A stretch of DNA of 64,000 nucleotides from Clostridia bacterium (GTDB lineage Bacteria > Bacillota > Clostridia > Acetivibrionales > DSM-2933). The number at the start of each line of letters is the position of its first letter. Position 1 is the first letter of the stretch. The notes under the pieces were generated by a model, which saw only the letters and a list, made by a program, of their open reading frames with translations, searched no databases and was not told the origin of the DNA. Positions 34,002 through 43,527 of the stretch are shown here, piece after piece. The stretch covers positions 124,001-188,000 of the forward strand of contig JAOABQ010000070.1 of NCBI GenBank assembly GCA_026418275.1. Direction: 5' to 3'. Made by a program: the position numbers and the translations under genes.

Positions 34002-35849
34002 CTAATATAAAACAATTTTATAACGGTAATTCCATTGATTAAAATATAAATTTCTTTTCCCGCTTTCTATTTCCCCTCTTTGAAAATCCACATCGTCCGA
34101 CCGTACAAATTCCTTTGGGGGGATAAGCAGCCGATTATGTCCCTTATTGAATACAATACGGTATGCGTCTATATTTCCGTAATAGAAATCCCGGATTTCC
34201 TTTCTTTCTCCAGCGGTCAAGTCCTCTGTCACCGAAGTAAAGTATACGCCCATGTAGGTATCCACAGGAATCCACCCATAAGGTTTGATGTGAATTTCCG
34301 CCCAGTCATGGGGTATTTGCTTGGATGGAAAAGTCAAAAAACCCGACTGCCAGCGGGCAGGAATCCCTGAAATCCGGCATAACGTAATAAAGAGCATCGC
34401 TTCCTGGCCACAATCACCGTACTTTTTATCCAGGCAGTATTCCCCCAAATTTCCAAGGGTGGAATATTCCCGGGCATAACTATATTTGATATTGTCACAA
34501 ATCCAATCGTATATCTTTTTTCCCTTCAGATATGGGTTGGTTTCGGAACCTGCAATATCCCCTGCCAGCTTGATCATCTTTTCACTAAATACGATGTGGG
34601 GCTCTTCCTTTGTATATTCAATATATCCCGTCTCATTCCCTGAAAGCTCCCCTACCTTCTCGGGATCTTTTTTCATATATTTGCTGTAGGAAGTATAGCT
34701 ATACTTCACATCAAACACGTTTTCCACGTTTCCGTTTGCTTTGGTTTCAAAATACACAGACCGGATACTGCTTGTTTCTTTGTCTATACTTTTTAGGGAA
34801 GCGCTTGAACTGATCTTTTTAATATTATCCTGATTTTCGAATACAATCGGGTAAGGAAGCCAGCAGCGTAAGCTTTCACCGGTTGGTACCACACCTTTTT
34901 TAAGTGTGAGTGTTTGCTGCATCGTGCCGTTTTTAGGCAGTTTAACCCACCCATTGACAGACTTGCTTTTCTCCTTCAAATTTTTTATATGGTTTAGGAC
35001 TTCCTTTGCCATTTTATCGGCTTTGCTATAGTCAACTCTTCTTTTCTTTAGTTCAGGGTATCTAAAAAACAAATTACTTTTACTTGAATTTAAAAAACGT
35101 TTGCTGCCGTTTACCGTTAATATGTCAAATCGGCCTTCATTCTGCCATTTTTTATACTCTGTCCTGCTTAAATCGGGAATTAGCTTTTTTAAGCTATTGT
35201 AAAGCGTTTCCTCATCCAAACTATAATCCAAAATAATCCGTTTGTTCCGTTCCAATTCGAATTCAAGCAATTTGCGGACGTTTTCATCAGGTGCATTGTC
35301 TTTTAAATAACTTTGAATCAATGAATCTGCCTCATTCAATTTGCCTTCCTTCTGGAGTTTGTTAATTTTATGCAAGAGCTCTTCACCCTGAGTTATTTTG
35401 GTGGAAATGGTAACCGTATTTGTCTCCTTGCTAAACTCAACCTGTGCATTTAAGTTTTCCGCAGAAAACCTTAGCGGCACCAAAACCCTGTCCTGCCGGA
35501 TGAGTGGTGCAACATCCATTGAAACCGCCTTTCCATTTACATCCGCGATCCTTTCGTTGAGCCGGAATTGAATAACATTGGAGTTTTTTATTCCTTTGAC
35601 AGTCTTTTTATTGCCATCCCATTCAACCGTTCCGCCTAATGCCTCGAAAACATAGCGGAAGGGTACCATGAGCCGCCCTTCCACATTCAATGGAGGTACT
35701 TCAGGTCTCGTCAGACTGCCGTTAATGATAATTTTATAATTTGAATTTATTGATGCATTCGCTGCTTTGATATTGGCATTCTCCCGTCCATATACAATCA
35801 AAATAATCAACGCTGCAAATATGAAGACTCCGAATAATTTATATTTCAT
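34002..35849 (-). CDS. Secreted transglutaminase-like protein with copper-amine-oxidase stalk domain
   Basis: A 615-residue exported protein. A hydrophobic N-terminal helix (residues 4-20) serves as signal or anchor. Residues about 40-150 form a copper-amine-oxidase-like N domain (EGRLMVPFRYVFEALGGTVEW, then RVLVPLRFSAENLNAQVEF), a common extracellular module in Clostridia. A helical spacer leads to a transglutaminase-like domain at about 440-540 with catalytic Cys (KKYGDCGQEAM), His (PHDWAEIHI) and Asp (WIPVDTYMG). It may hydrolyse or crosslink peptides at the cell surface. Start ATG 35849 with GGAGGA upstream. It is a single gene; nothing around it shows its substrate. Confidence 0.87.
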   Translation of the reverse strand: MKYKLFGVFIFAALIILIVYGRENANIKAANASINSNYKIIINGSLTRPEVPPLNVEGRLMVPFRYVFEALGGTVEWDGNKKTVKGIKNSNVIQFRLNERIADVNGKAVSMDVAPLIRQDRVLVPLRFSAENLNAQVEFSKETNTVTISTKITQGEELLHKINKLQKEGKLNEADSLIQSYLKDNAPDENVRKLLEFELERNKRIILDYSLDEETLYNSLKKLIPDLSRTEYKKWQNEGRFDILTVNGSKRFLNSSKSNLFFRYPELKKRRVDYSKADKMAKEVLNHIKNLKEKSKSVNGWVKLPKNGTMQQTLTLKKGVVPTGESLRCWLPYPIVFENQDNIKKISSSASLKSIDKETSSIRSVYFETKANGNVENVFDVKYSYTSYSKYMKKDPEKVGELSGNETGYIEYTKEEPHIVFSEKMIKLAGDIAGSETNPYLKGKKIYDWICDNIKYSYAREYSTLGNLGEYCLDKKYGDCGQEAMLFITLCRISGIPARWQSGFLTFPSKQIPHDWAEIHIKPYGWIPVDTYMGVYFTSVTEDLTAGERKEIRDFYYGNIDAYRIVFNKGHNRLLIPPKEFVRSDDVDFQRGEIESGKRNLYFNQWNYRYKIVLY

Positions 35850-36115
35850 ATTTCCTCCTCCAATGTATGCCTTTTCACAGTTTTAAAGCCCTGTCTAAAA
35901 TCATTCCCTGCCTATACTATTTTATCATTCCACATCCCGGCAGAAAAGTGTATCCCATGGATAAATCATGGTTTTACAAATGGTAATATTCGCTATAAGC
36001 CGGTACAATCAAACTTTAACCTTTTGTTAATTTATTTGCCTGTCATTTTTTATATAATATAAATGAAGCATAGCCTTGTTTTAACTAAACCATTACGAAA
36101 GGAATGATTGCCACT

Positions 36116-36787
36116 ATGAAAAGCAGGCTTTCAGTTTTCATTGTACTGATGCTCTTCATCTTACCCCAAACCGGCTTTGCTGCCGGAAAGTCGCAATATG
36201 TTTTTTACGGGTTTTCAAGCGATGCAAAATACTGTGCCTTTGAAACCTACGGATATTATGACGGAAGCGGTTTTCCATACAGCAATATCTATATCGTTGA
36301 TACTATAAAAAACGTTTATGCAGTAAGCCCGATCATCCTATGTGACAGAGAGGAAAAATACCGTGATGTAAATCAAGTCAGGGCAGCCAATATGAAAATT
36401 GCTTCTACCTATTTTAAAAAATACAAAATAGAGAAGAAGGATTTAGGAAAATCAATTTTTATACATCCAAAGGATAAGCATCTGACCTCTTTTAAAGTCG
36501 GTTCCAAAAACTACAAACTAAAACTGATAGAAAAAAACTTTGATATTAAAGATACCACTTTTGTAAAAGAAAAAATATTTGAACTGCAGTTGATCAAGCC
36601 AAACGGTCAGGTGAAATCCTTGCAAAAAGATACCCGGTTACCCAAATCAAGACGCTTTCCATTTACCTATAATCTTTTGACCGGATATGTCAAGGACAGC
36701 AAATTGGTTGTCTTTATTGAGCATGAAGGCTATGGTTTTGAAGGCTCAGATTTCACCCAAATGGTTGTAACAGGTACTTTGGATTAG
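36116..36787 (+). CDS. Predicted secreted protein (DUF2259-like)
   Basis: A 223-residue protein with a signal peptide (MKSRLSVFIVLMLFILPQ, cleavage near GFAAG). The mature N terminus contains FSSDAKYCAFETYGYYDGSG followed by FPYSN, which matches my memory of the DUF2259 signature. No enzyme motif is seen. The ATG 36116 gives a compact signal peptide; the in-frame ATG at 36104 sits against the AAAGG site and is too close to use it. It is a single-gene unit. Function unknown. Confidence 0.72.
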   Translation: MKSRLSVFIVLMLFILPQTGFAAGKSQYVFYGFSSDAKYCAFETYGYYDGSGFPYSNIYIVDTIKNVYAVSPIILCDREEKYRDVNQVRAANMKIASTYFKKYKIEKKDLGKSIFIHPKDKHLTSFKVGSKNYKLKLIEKNFDIKDTTFVKEKIFELQLIKPNGQVKSLQKDTRLPKSRRFPFTYNLLTGYVKDSKLVVFIEHEGYGFEGSDFTQMVVTGTLD

Positions 36788-36920
36788 GCCACCCCCATAA
36801 AAACCGGTCATGTTTTTATATTACTTCCTTAATATTTTTTTATGACTGCCATCACTTTATAAAAAAATATACAAATATTAGAATATTAGTGATAAATATT
36901 TTATAAAGGAGTAATGCATC

Positions 36921-37985
36921 ATGCCGGTCTTTAAAATTTTTTTTGTGGTATTTATGTTTATTCTGTTTTTAGGAATGCTTTGCTTTGTGTATCAACGGTT
37001 TGCGATAAAAAGGTGGCGCAAAAATGCTTATTTTTATGGCAATATGGTGGACCTTGGCGGTTACAAATTCTTTCACCGCACCTTGGGAAAGGGTAAGGTT
37101 ACCGTTGTTTTTGATGCCGGGCTTGGAATTGCTTCTCCTGTCTGGTGGGATATGCAGGAAAAGCTTGCCAAGCACGCAAAAATTGTGTGCTATGACCGGG
37201 CCGGCTATGGTTGGAGTGATCAAAGCCCTCTACCGAGGAATACGGAAAACATGGCCCGGGAACTGAAATTATTTTTGGAAAAAGCAGGCTTTAAGCCTCC
37301 CTATGTTTTGGTCGGACATTCTCTTGGGGGGTTCATAGCCCAGCATTTTGCAAGGATCTACCCTCAAGAAACAGCCGGTGTACTCATGATTGACTGCGCT
37401 CTGCCAGGAACAAATCCGCAAAATTTAAAAGAAATGCCTACATACGCGAAAGTAACTTCCATAGAGGGCTATACCAAGATGATGAAATTTGGATACCGGC
37501 TTGCTCAACTTGGCATCCTTAGGGCATTGAAGTACATTTTATTATCCAAGCATCCCTTATATACATTTCTCGGCCATTTTCCGAGTGAAGCCAGGGAAAA
37601 TATGTTTCAGGGGTATATGATCCCATCATTTTCCGAAACTTGTATCAAGGAGTATATCCATCTGGGGGAAACTGAAAAAATCCATTTATCAGGCCCCTTC
37701 CCTGAAATCCCCTTAAAATTTATCCGGTGTTCCCCGGAAAAACAAAAACATGAAATGGTTCAAATGTTTAAACTGCCTATGAATGAAGTAAATTTCTTTA
37801 TGCATAAAACGGAGGAAGTTGTAAATGCATATTTAAAGCTATCCCCCAAAAGTGAACTTATTCATGCCGGTAACAGTACCCATACATCGGTTTTATACGA
37901 TGCACAGGAATTGCTCATTAGTGAAATCACGGATCTAATTCGAGAAGCACAGGTGGAGCTCTATAAACCGTCCCATGTCAGTTAG
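36921..37985 (+). CDS. Membrane-anchored alpha/beta hydrolase
   Basis: A 354-residue alpha/beta hydrolase with an N-terminal membrane helix (residues 3-24). The nucleophile elbow is VLVGHSLGGFIAQH, the oxyanion region VVFDAGLG, and the strand CYDRAGYGWSDQSP is typical of esterase/epoxide-hydrolase-like members. The catalytic acid and His (HAGNSTHTS region) lie in the C-terminal part. Start ATG 36921, nine bases after AAAGGAG. It has its own terminator. The substrate cannot be inferred. Confidence 0.87.
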   Translation: MPVFKIFFVVFMFILFLGMLCFVYQRFAIKRWRKNAYFYGNMVDLGGYKFFHRTLGKGKVTVVFDAGLGIASPVWWDMQEKLAKHAKIVCYDRAGYGWSDQSPLPRNTENMARELKLFLEKAGFKPPYVLVGHSLGGFIAQHFARIYPQETAGVLMIDCALPGTNPQNLKEMPTYAKVTSIEGYTKMMKFGYRLAQLGILRALKYILLSKHPLYTFLGHFPSEARENMFQGYMIPSFSETCIKEYIHLGETEKIHLSGPFPEIPLKFIRCSPEKQKHEMVQMFKLPMNEVNFFMHKTEEVVNAYLKLSPKSELIHAGNSTHTSVLYDAQELLISEITDLIREAQVELYKPSHVS

Positions 37986-38028
37986 TTTTATTTTTAAATA
38001 AACATTTATATCCATTTTATATTGTAAA

Positions 38029-38074
38029 AAAACCCCTCTTTCTTAATCCTTTATATCCGGGTAAGAGGGGTTTT
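38029..38074. terminator. Bidirectional terminator between the hydrolase and the M16 peptidase
   Basis: AAAACCCCTCTT and AAGAGGGGTTTT arms are perfect over 12 bases between convergent genes. Confidence 0.85.
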
Positions 38075-38118
38075 CATATTTCCCACGGCTTTTACACCGC
38101 TTCTTTTAGTTTTTCTGC

Positions 38119-41100
38119 TTATTTCACATTAAAGACCGTTTTTATTTCTTTGAATAAGTCTTTATTTTCATTGATCTTCGTTTCACTTCCAACCACGCAG
38201 TAAATGTTTTCATCCATCAATTTTTGGAGCATCTCGGCATAGCTATTGATATCTTGTGCAGTGGTTGACAGAATTTCCTGCCGCTCCTTCTGTAAAAATT
38301 CCTGAGGAGATCCGCTGAAATACTGGTAATCTGCTAACAAACCCTTTATATCCGGTGTGCCATTGAGGTCTTCCTTGCCGATGGTTCCGATAATATAGTT
38401 TGTCATTTCCTCTTTCGTTGCTTTAAAGTTTTTCAAAAACTCCGGTGTCTTGTTAAAAACATTCATCGTCTCTTTCAAGTTGGGATCATAGTAGGAATAC
38501 ATTGCCCCAATGCCATTGGAGGAAAAAGCAGCACCAGCCCCATAAGCACCGCCTTTCAAACGGACTTCCTGCCATAAGTAACTGCTGTTTATTATATTTG
38601 CAAGAACCTTCATTTTACCGCTGTATTTATATCCTAATTTGCTAAAATCGCCTTCCTTAAGGACAAACTGAACCTGTATAGGCATAGAGAATCCTTCATT
38701 GATATTTCCGATCTCAAACCGGTACTCCTGGCGGTCATAAGTCTTAGCTCCAAGCTTTGCGGTAAAAGCTGTCAAACTGCTTAAGAAATTGCTATAGTTG
38801 GTTTCCTCGCCGGTATAGCTTACGGTAAGTCCCGGTTTGTTAAATACATAACTACTTACATCTTGAAGATTTTTTACAATTTCATCATAGCGGCTGTCAA
38901 AATTCTTGCTCAAATCACTTAGGAACGCATAATATGAAAGCCCTTTGGTTTCATCCATGTATTTTCCGCTTTCCGCCAGATATGCTCCCGCTCTTTGAGA
39001 AAGAATAAAACTAGGCATGTTTAAAAGGATTGCTTCCATTTCGGTTTTAGCCTGTTGTATGATTTGTGCAAGCCTTGCCTTGGATTCCAATTTACTTTGA
39101 TTGATTATTTCTTCAGTCAGTGTCAGCGCGTTTGGTAAATTGTTGTTTAGGCAAGCAATTTGCCCTAAAACAAAAGGCTTGTATTCGTTCATATTGGAGT
39201 AATTGTCATAAAGTGTACTCGTAAAGGTAATACTTTTAGCACTTTCATTAATCTTATTGGTCAATTTCAAATAATCGTAATTTTTGGTATCGATTTTACC
39301 CAGTATCTTGGTCAAGAGCTCAAGGTAGTGCAGCTTTTCCTGGGGTACACCCGATGTATCAAAATAGAGGTTTACAAAGGATATACCATTGGTATACATG
39401 GGATGTTGTAAAACTTTTATACCGTTTTCTGTTTTAACGTTTGTAGGCGTTATTTCAACTTTGGTATCCAAATCCGTCAAAGTCAATTTGGGTATTTTAG
39501 CGAGTGCTTCTTTTGAATCCGGCTCCTGCTGCCACTTTTTAAGTTCTTTGGTATAGCTTACAAGCTTCTTTAGTTGGTCTTGCGTCAATTTTGCTTTATA
39601 GTCCGACAGTTTTTTCTTTAACTTTATTTCACTTTTCTCATTTAATCCCTTGGCCGGTTTTAATACGATCAATGAACTATGATTGCTGTTTAACAGGTAT
39701 TTTTCAATCAATTTTTCAAAGTACTTATCCTTTACCACTTTTTTCATTTTAGCGATGGCACTTTCACTTTGGAGATACAAAGTAGGATCACCTCCATAAA
39801 GCCAGCTTTTCATTACATCCCGGCTATAGGTAAGCCCTTTATTGGTTGAAATTTTTTCTTCTCTTATTTTATACTCATACTGATCAAAGGCTGATTTAAT
39901 AAGATCTTTATCAAAGCCTTTCTTCACAATATTCTTTAGTGTATCGTTGACAACCTTTTCAAACTGATCCTTTTTACTTTCTTCACTATTTTCAGCGATA
40001 ATACTTAAAAAGGGCTGAAGACCGTTATCGTTATACATTCCGGAAACACTTCCTGCAATTTTCCGATCCTCCAGTGCTTTCTTAAGGGGAGATGCAGGGG
40101 TTCCCATCAGTAGATTGTTTAAGAATTCCATACTGAGGCTAAGTTCACTATCCGTACTCTTCCCAACAACATAGTTTAAAGCAAGATAGGTTTTATTCTC
40201 AGTATTGCTTTCCTGTCCAATATCATATTGGGAAATCCTAACCCGTTTTTTTCCCAAGGGTTTCTGTGCTGCTATGGATGTATCCACCTTTTCTTTTTTC
40301 AATTTGCTAAGATACTTATCATCAATAAACTTGAGGGTTTTATCCATGTCAATGTTTCCATACAGCATGATATACGCATTGGAAGGCGTATAATTTTTCT
40401 TGTAAATCTTCACAAGCTGATCTCTGGTAAGATTTAATATTTCCTCAGGGTTTCCGCCGGATACCCATTTGTAGGTTGATTGGGGGAAAAGAGACTGATT
40501 AATGTTATTAATCAGTATGGAATAAGGTGCTGAAAATGAACCCTTCATTTCATTGTAAACAACGCCGCTTACCTTAAGCTCGGATTCTAATGCATCCAGT
40601 TCATAGTGCCATGCTTCCTGTTCAAAAATTTTCGGGTTGCTCACTACATTGGGATAGAAAACTGCATCCAGATATACAGCCAAAAGGTTTTGAAGATCCT
40701 TTTCATTTTTACTTGCTGCAGGATAAGTGGTATAATCCGCAGCAGTCATCGCATTGATAAAAGTCCCCAAAGACCCCTTTGTCATTTCTAAAAAGGGTGA
40801 TTTCACAGGATAGTTTTTCGAACCGCATAAAACAGAGTGCTCAATAATATGGTTTACCCCAGTATCATTAAACGGAGGCGTTCTAAAGCTGATAGAAAAC
40901 ATTCTTTCCTGATCGGAGTTTTTTAAGAACAGAAGGTTAGCACCTGTTTTAACGTGCTGGAAAATATACGCTGTTGATGCCGCTTCAGGAATATTTTTCT
41001 TTTCCTTTAAAACAAAGCCAAAATAGTTCTTTGACACACCGTATTGATCACTGATATCCTTTTTGCCGACTGCAGCAAAAGTGATTGTACCGCTTTGAGG

Positions 41101-41172
41101 AATAATGGATGAAACTGTGGTAAACACCGTCAAAATTAAAATTATTAATGCCCTTTGCATTGATTTCTTCAT
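38119..41172 (-). CDS. Secreted M16C-family zinc metallopeptidase (PreP/falcilysin-like)
   Basis: A 1017-residue insulinase-type peptidase of the M16C group, which degrade peptides inside a closed chamber. The inverted zinc motif HxxEH is seen as NHIIEHSVLCGS, with the second-shell Glu expected downstream in YNEMKGSFS; two homologous halves follow. The N terminus MKKSMQRALIILILTVFTTV is a signal peptide, unlike the cytoplasmic forms common in Firmicutes. The start ATG 41172 follows GAAGGGGGC; the open frame extends to 41220 without a ribosome site. It is a single-gene unit. Export suggests use in nutrient acquisition, an inference. Confidence 0.92.
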   Translation of the reverse strand: MKKSMQRALIILILTVFTTVSSIIPQSGTITFAAVGKKDISDQYGVSKNYFGFVLKEKKNIPEAASTAYIFQHVKTGANLLFLKNSDQERMFSISFRTPPFNDTGVNHIIEHSVLCGSKNYPVKSPFLEMTKGSLGTFINAMTAADYTTYPAASKNEKDLQNLLAVYLDAVFYPNVVSNPKIFEQEAWHYELDALESELKVSGVVYNEMKGSFSAPYSILINNINQSLFPQSTYKWVSGGNPEEILNLTRDQLVKIYKKNYTPSNAYIMLYGNIDMDKTLKFIDDKYLSKLKKEKVDTSIAAQKPLGKKRVRISQYDIGQESNTENKTYLALNYVVGKSTDSELSLSMEFLNNLLMGTPASPLKKALEDRKIAGSVSGMYNDNGLQPFLSIIAENSEESKKDQFEKVVNDTLKNIVKKGFDKDLIKSAFDQYEYKIREEKISTNKGLTYSRDVMKSWLYGGDPTLYLQSESAIAKMKKVVKDKYFEKLIEKYLLNSNHSSLIVLKPAKGLNEKSEIKLKKKLSDYKAKLTQDQLKKLVSYTKELKKWQQEPDSKEALAKIPKLTLTDLDTKVEITPTNVKTENGIKVLQHPMYTNGISFVNLYFDTSGVPQEKLHYLELLTKILGKIDTKNYDYLKLTNKINESAKSITFTSTLYDNYSNMNEYKPFVLGQIACLNNNLPNALTLTEEIINQSKLESKARLAQIIQQAKTEMEAILLNMPSFILSQRAGAYLAESGKYMDETKGLSYYAFLSDLSKNFDSRYDEIVKNLQDVSSYVFNKPGLTVSYTGEETNYSNFLSSLTAFTAKLGAKTYDRQEYRFEIGNINEGFSMPIQVQFVLKEGDFSKLGYKYSGKMKVLANIINSSYLWQEVRLKGGAYGAGAAFSSNGIGAMYSYYDPNLKETMNVFNKTPEFLKNFKATKEEMTNYIIGTIGKEDLNGTPDIKGLLADYQYFSGSPQEFLQKERQEILSTTAQDINSYAEMLQKLMDENIYCVVGSETKINENKDLFKEIKTVFNVK

Positions 41173-41470
41173 TGTATAAGCCCCCTTCGTGGATTTTGTA
41201 GTTACACACTCGTTGAACAATCTATTAATACACTTTTAATATATTTTCACCTTTTATTATTTGTAAAATGAGCATAAAAAATAATTGTCATACATACCTC
41301 AAACATGCATAACTTCACCTATGGGAAAAACTTACTATAGGTAAAATCTAATTTTTCTATAATCCGGAATATAGAATGATTGTAATATAGTACCTTAATA
41401 GCCAGCACTTACTACAGCCATATTAAACCCTTTCCCAATTTTAGTCAATATACCGAAAGTCACTATTTTT

Positions 41471-41507
41471 TAGCCGAAAGTCATATTTTATTTGTGACTT
41501 TCGGCTA
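41471..41507. repeat. Perfect 13-bp inverted repeat
   Basis: TAGCCGAAAGTCA (41471-41483) and TGACTTTCGGCTA (41495-41507) flank an 11-base loop. A third copy of the half-site, CCGAAAGTCA, occurs at 41453-41462. On the minus strand it lies about 280-340 bases upstream of the M16 gene and could be a regulator site or RNA stem. Confidence 0.6.
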
Positions 41508-41664
41508 TGAATGATTTTTGATTTATTGCAAACAAGTACTCTATACCTTTCATTTGAGAAGGGTTCAATCATTATTATAAATACAGAACCTTACATCCTT
41601 ATTAACGGATCATAAATATAAGGTAAATCATTTATAAACTTTTTCTTAATTTGTGTAAAAAGTA

Positions 41665-41695
41665 AAAGCCTAATGGTATATACCATCAAGCTTTT
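41665..41695 (-). terminator. Terminator of the stalk-domain lipoprotein gene
   Basis: AAAAGC..ATGGTAT and ATACCAT..GCTTTT arms; on the minus strand ACTTTTT follows. The repeat copy 2 sits between the gene and this terminator. Confidence 0.65.
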
Positions 41696-41726
41696 CAACT
41701 CATAGATTCAAATTTGTTATTTTGAT

Positions 41727-41828
41727 ATGGATAACGAAGTGTAAACATAGTAAAATTCAAAGATATGAAATACCTGGTTTACTTAGGTGTCAGAAATCGA
41801 AATTTTACTTTTACAGTTCGTTACCTAT
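41727..41828. repeat. 102-bp hairpin-forming dispersed repeat, copy 2
   Basis: Same order as copy 1 at 12204-12308: ATAACGAAGTGTAAACATAG at the left, an identical inner block from GAAATACCTGG to AATTTTAC, and TTTACAGTTCGTTACC at the right, with only a few changes around TTCAAAGATATG and the outer ends. Its right end supplies the final codons (Gly-Asn-Glu-Leu) and stop of the minus-strand gene 41811-43376. Confidence 0.85.
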
Positions 41829-43376
41829 AATAACCGAATTTGTATCTTCATCAAATTCAATATCTATGCCCAAGCTTTCACCAAAGAACCCGGCAGGAAC
41901 AAACGCCTTGCCTTCCATAACAGTTGCCGGGTACTCCAGAACCCTTTGTTCACCGTTTACGTCCACATCGATGCTGCCGGTTTTATATTTGACTTTGATA
42001 TCGTCTTTTAAAACCTCAAATTCGCCATTTTTACTCCACCTTACTTTAGCACCCACTTCCTTGGAAATTTCTCTTACAGGCACAAGAACCATCTCATCTA
42101 CTTTTACAGGATGAGTGTCAAGGTCTAGTATTTTATCTCCCATTACTAAAGACACAGGCTCTTCAAGCATTTCGTCTTCTTCTACAATTTGCGGCGCATT
42201 CAGATTGACCAAATCACTAAACTTAAATGAGTTTTCCTCGGTGATTTCAGGGCTTGTGATATCAATATCTTCATTGAAGTGATGCATATTTACATCAAAA
42301 TCCATCTGAAGTGTTAGTGTAGGAAGCACCTCTCCCGGGAGTACGGCTGTATTTTTTTGATCATCCAGTTTTTCAGCTGCTTTTACAATCGCCTTTGTGT
42401 CCAATATGAGGTCGATCACCCCGTTTTGATTCACAATATACCCTTCATCATTCACAGAAAAATTAACTACCACGCCTCTATTTCCAAGGAATTTTACGTC
42501 CTTGAACGCGTCTCTCACCTTTTTAAAATCCTGCTTGAAATTCGCAGAGCCGTCACGCAGCTCATCCAACGCTTCATCAATTCCCTCTTCAATTTCCTCG
42601 TCCCCGGACAATTGGGCCATTAAAAGGATAAAATCCTTTAAAAATTCTTTTGACTGCTCATTTTGTGCAAAGTTTGTCAGGACATATTTTACCAAAGACC
42701 TTAAAGAAGCATCATTTAGCCTAAGCTCAAATACCGAAACCTGCTCCCCCTTTATTTCTTTCTCTCCTACCTTTTTTACATATACATGTTTAGGGTCCAT
42801 TTCTTTTGCAAATTCCTTCATGAAGTTAAGAAGTTTCGGCTGAAAGCGGTTAACCGCTTCTATGACTTTTTTATAGTCAGTCGCACTTGTCCCGTCGGTA
42901 CCCAGCATTGCCTCGTCCATCACCATGTACTCCTTACCGGAAAACGCAGGCCCAAGCTTGGATGTCAATATGGAAGGCAGCTTTACAATTTGATTTAGCA
43001 GAGGCTTTTCTCCGGAGAAATCGGAAAAATTCCAGAGTGAAGTGTTAAAGGATACACCCCCGGCTTGAATAGTGGCATCGATTTCCGAATCGGATTTGGT
43101 TCTGTCCTGATTTTGATTTAACTTTTGGTTTGAAAGGATCCTTATATTCCCTATGGCAGCTAAAAATTCATTCACTGCACCTTGTTCATCCTTCGGTAGG
43201 CCTGTGATATTAAACTTCAAAGTAACATCACTGTCACTTTCCATGGACCGGATTGACATTGACTTTTCCAACGCATTTAAAAGTGTCATTTGATCCGCTG
43301 CAGCACAGCCTGTGAAAAGACTCCAAATAAAAGTCAATAATAAAGATATGGCAATTATTTTTACCCGTTTATTCAT
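41811..43376 (-). CDS. Lipoprotein with C-terminal copper-amine-oxidase-like stalk domain
   Basis: A 521-residue lipoprotein: signal MNKRVKIIAISLLLTFIWSL followed by lipobox LFTGC. Residues about 30-390 are a mixed region with no motif that I recognise, perhaps a lipoprotein-carrier-like beta fold. The last 100 residues are a copper-amine-oxidase-like domain (THPVKVDEMVLVPVREISKE, then GKAFVPAGFFGESLGIDI). The start ATG 43376 has GGAGG upstream. The last four codons and stop are inside the 102-bp repeat, so the extreme C terminus was probably set by repeat insertion. Confidence 0.8.
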   Translation of the reverse strand: MNKRVKIIAISLLLTFIWSLFTGCAAADQMTLLNALEKSMSIRSMESDSDVTLKFNITGLPKDEQGAVNEFLAAIGNIRILSNQKLNQNQDRTKSDSEIDATIQAGGVSFNTSLWNFSDFSGEKPLLNQIVKLPSILTSKLGPAFSGKEYMVMDEAMLGTDGTSATDYKKVIEAVNRFQPKLLNFMKEFAKEMDPKHVYVKKVGEKEIKGEQVSVFELRLNDASLRSLVKYVLTNFAQNEQSKEFLKDFILLMAQLSGDEEIEEGIDEALDELRDGSANFKQDFKKVRDAFKDVKFLGNRGVVVNFSVNDEGYIVNQNGVIDLILDTKAIVKAAEKLDDQKNTAVLPGEVLPTLTLQMDFDVNMHHFNEDIDITSPEITEENSFKFSDLVNLNAPQIVEEDEMLEEPVSLVMGDKILDLDTHPVKVDEMVLVPVREISKEVGAKVRWSKNGEFEVLKDDIKVKYKTGSIDVDVNGEQRVLEYPATVMEGKAFVPAGFFGESLGIDIEFDEDTNSVIIGNEL

Positions 43377-43527
43377 AAATACCTCCGAATGTTCAAAAAA
43401 TGTATGCATGTTATGTTAAGTCCAATATGTGTAGTATATTACGCTTTTTGAATTTCAATGCATTTACGGAAGTTTTCTGACAAGGTAATATCATTTAAGA
43501 TTTACAAACTTTATAAAAAGCTTATTT

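Larger units (their letters stand above)
41173..41810. other. Intergenic region with hairpins and the second copy of the dispersed repeat
   Basis: About 640 bases between two minus-strand genes. It contains a 13-bp perfect stem at 41471-41507, a terminator-like stem at 41665-41695, and the repeat at 41727-41828. No coding frame with a ribosome site is seen. Confidence 0.6.
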
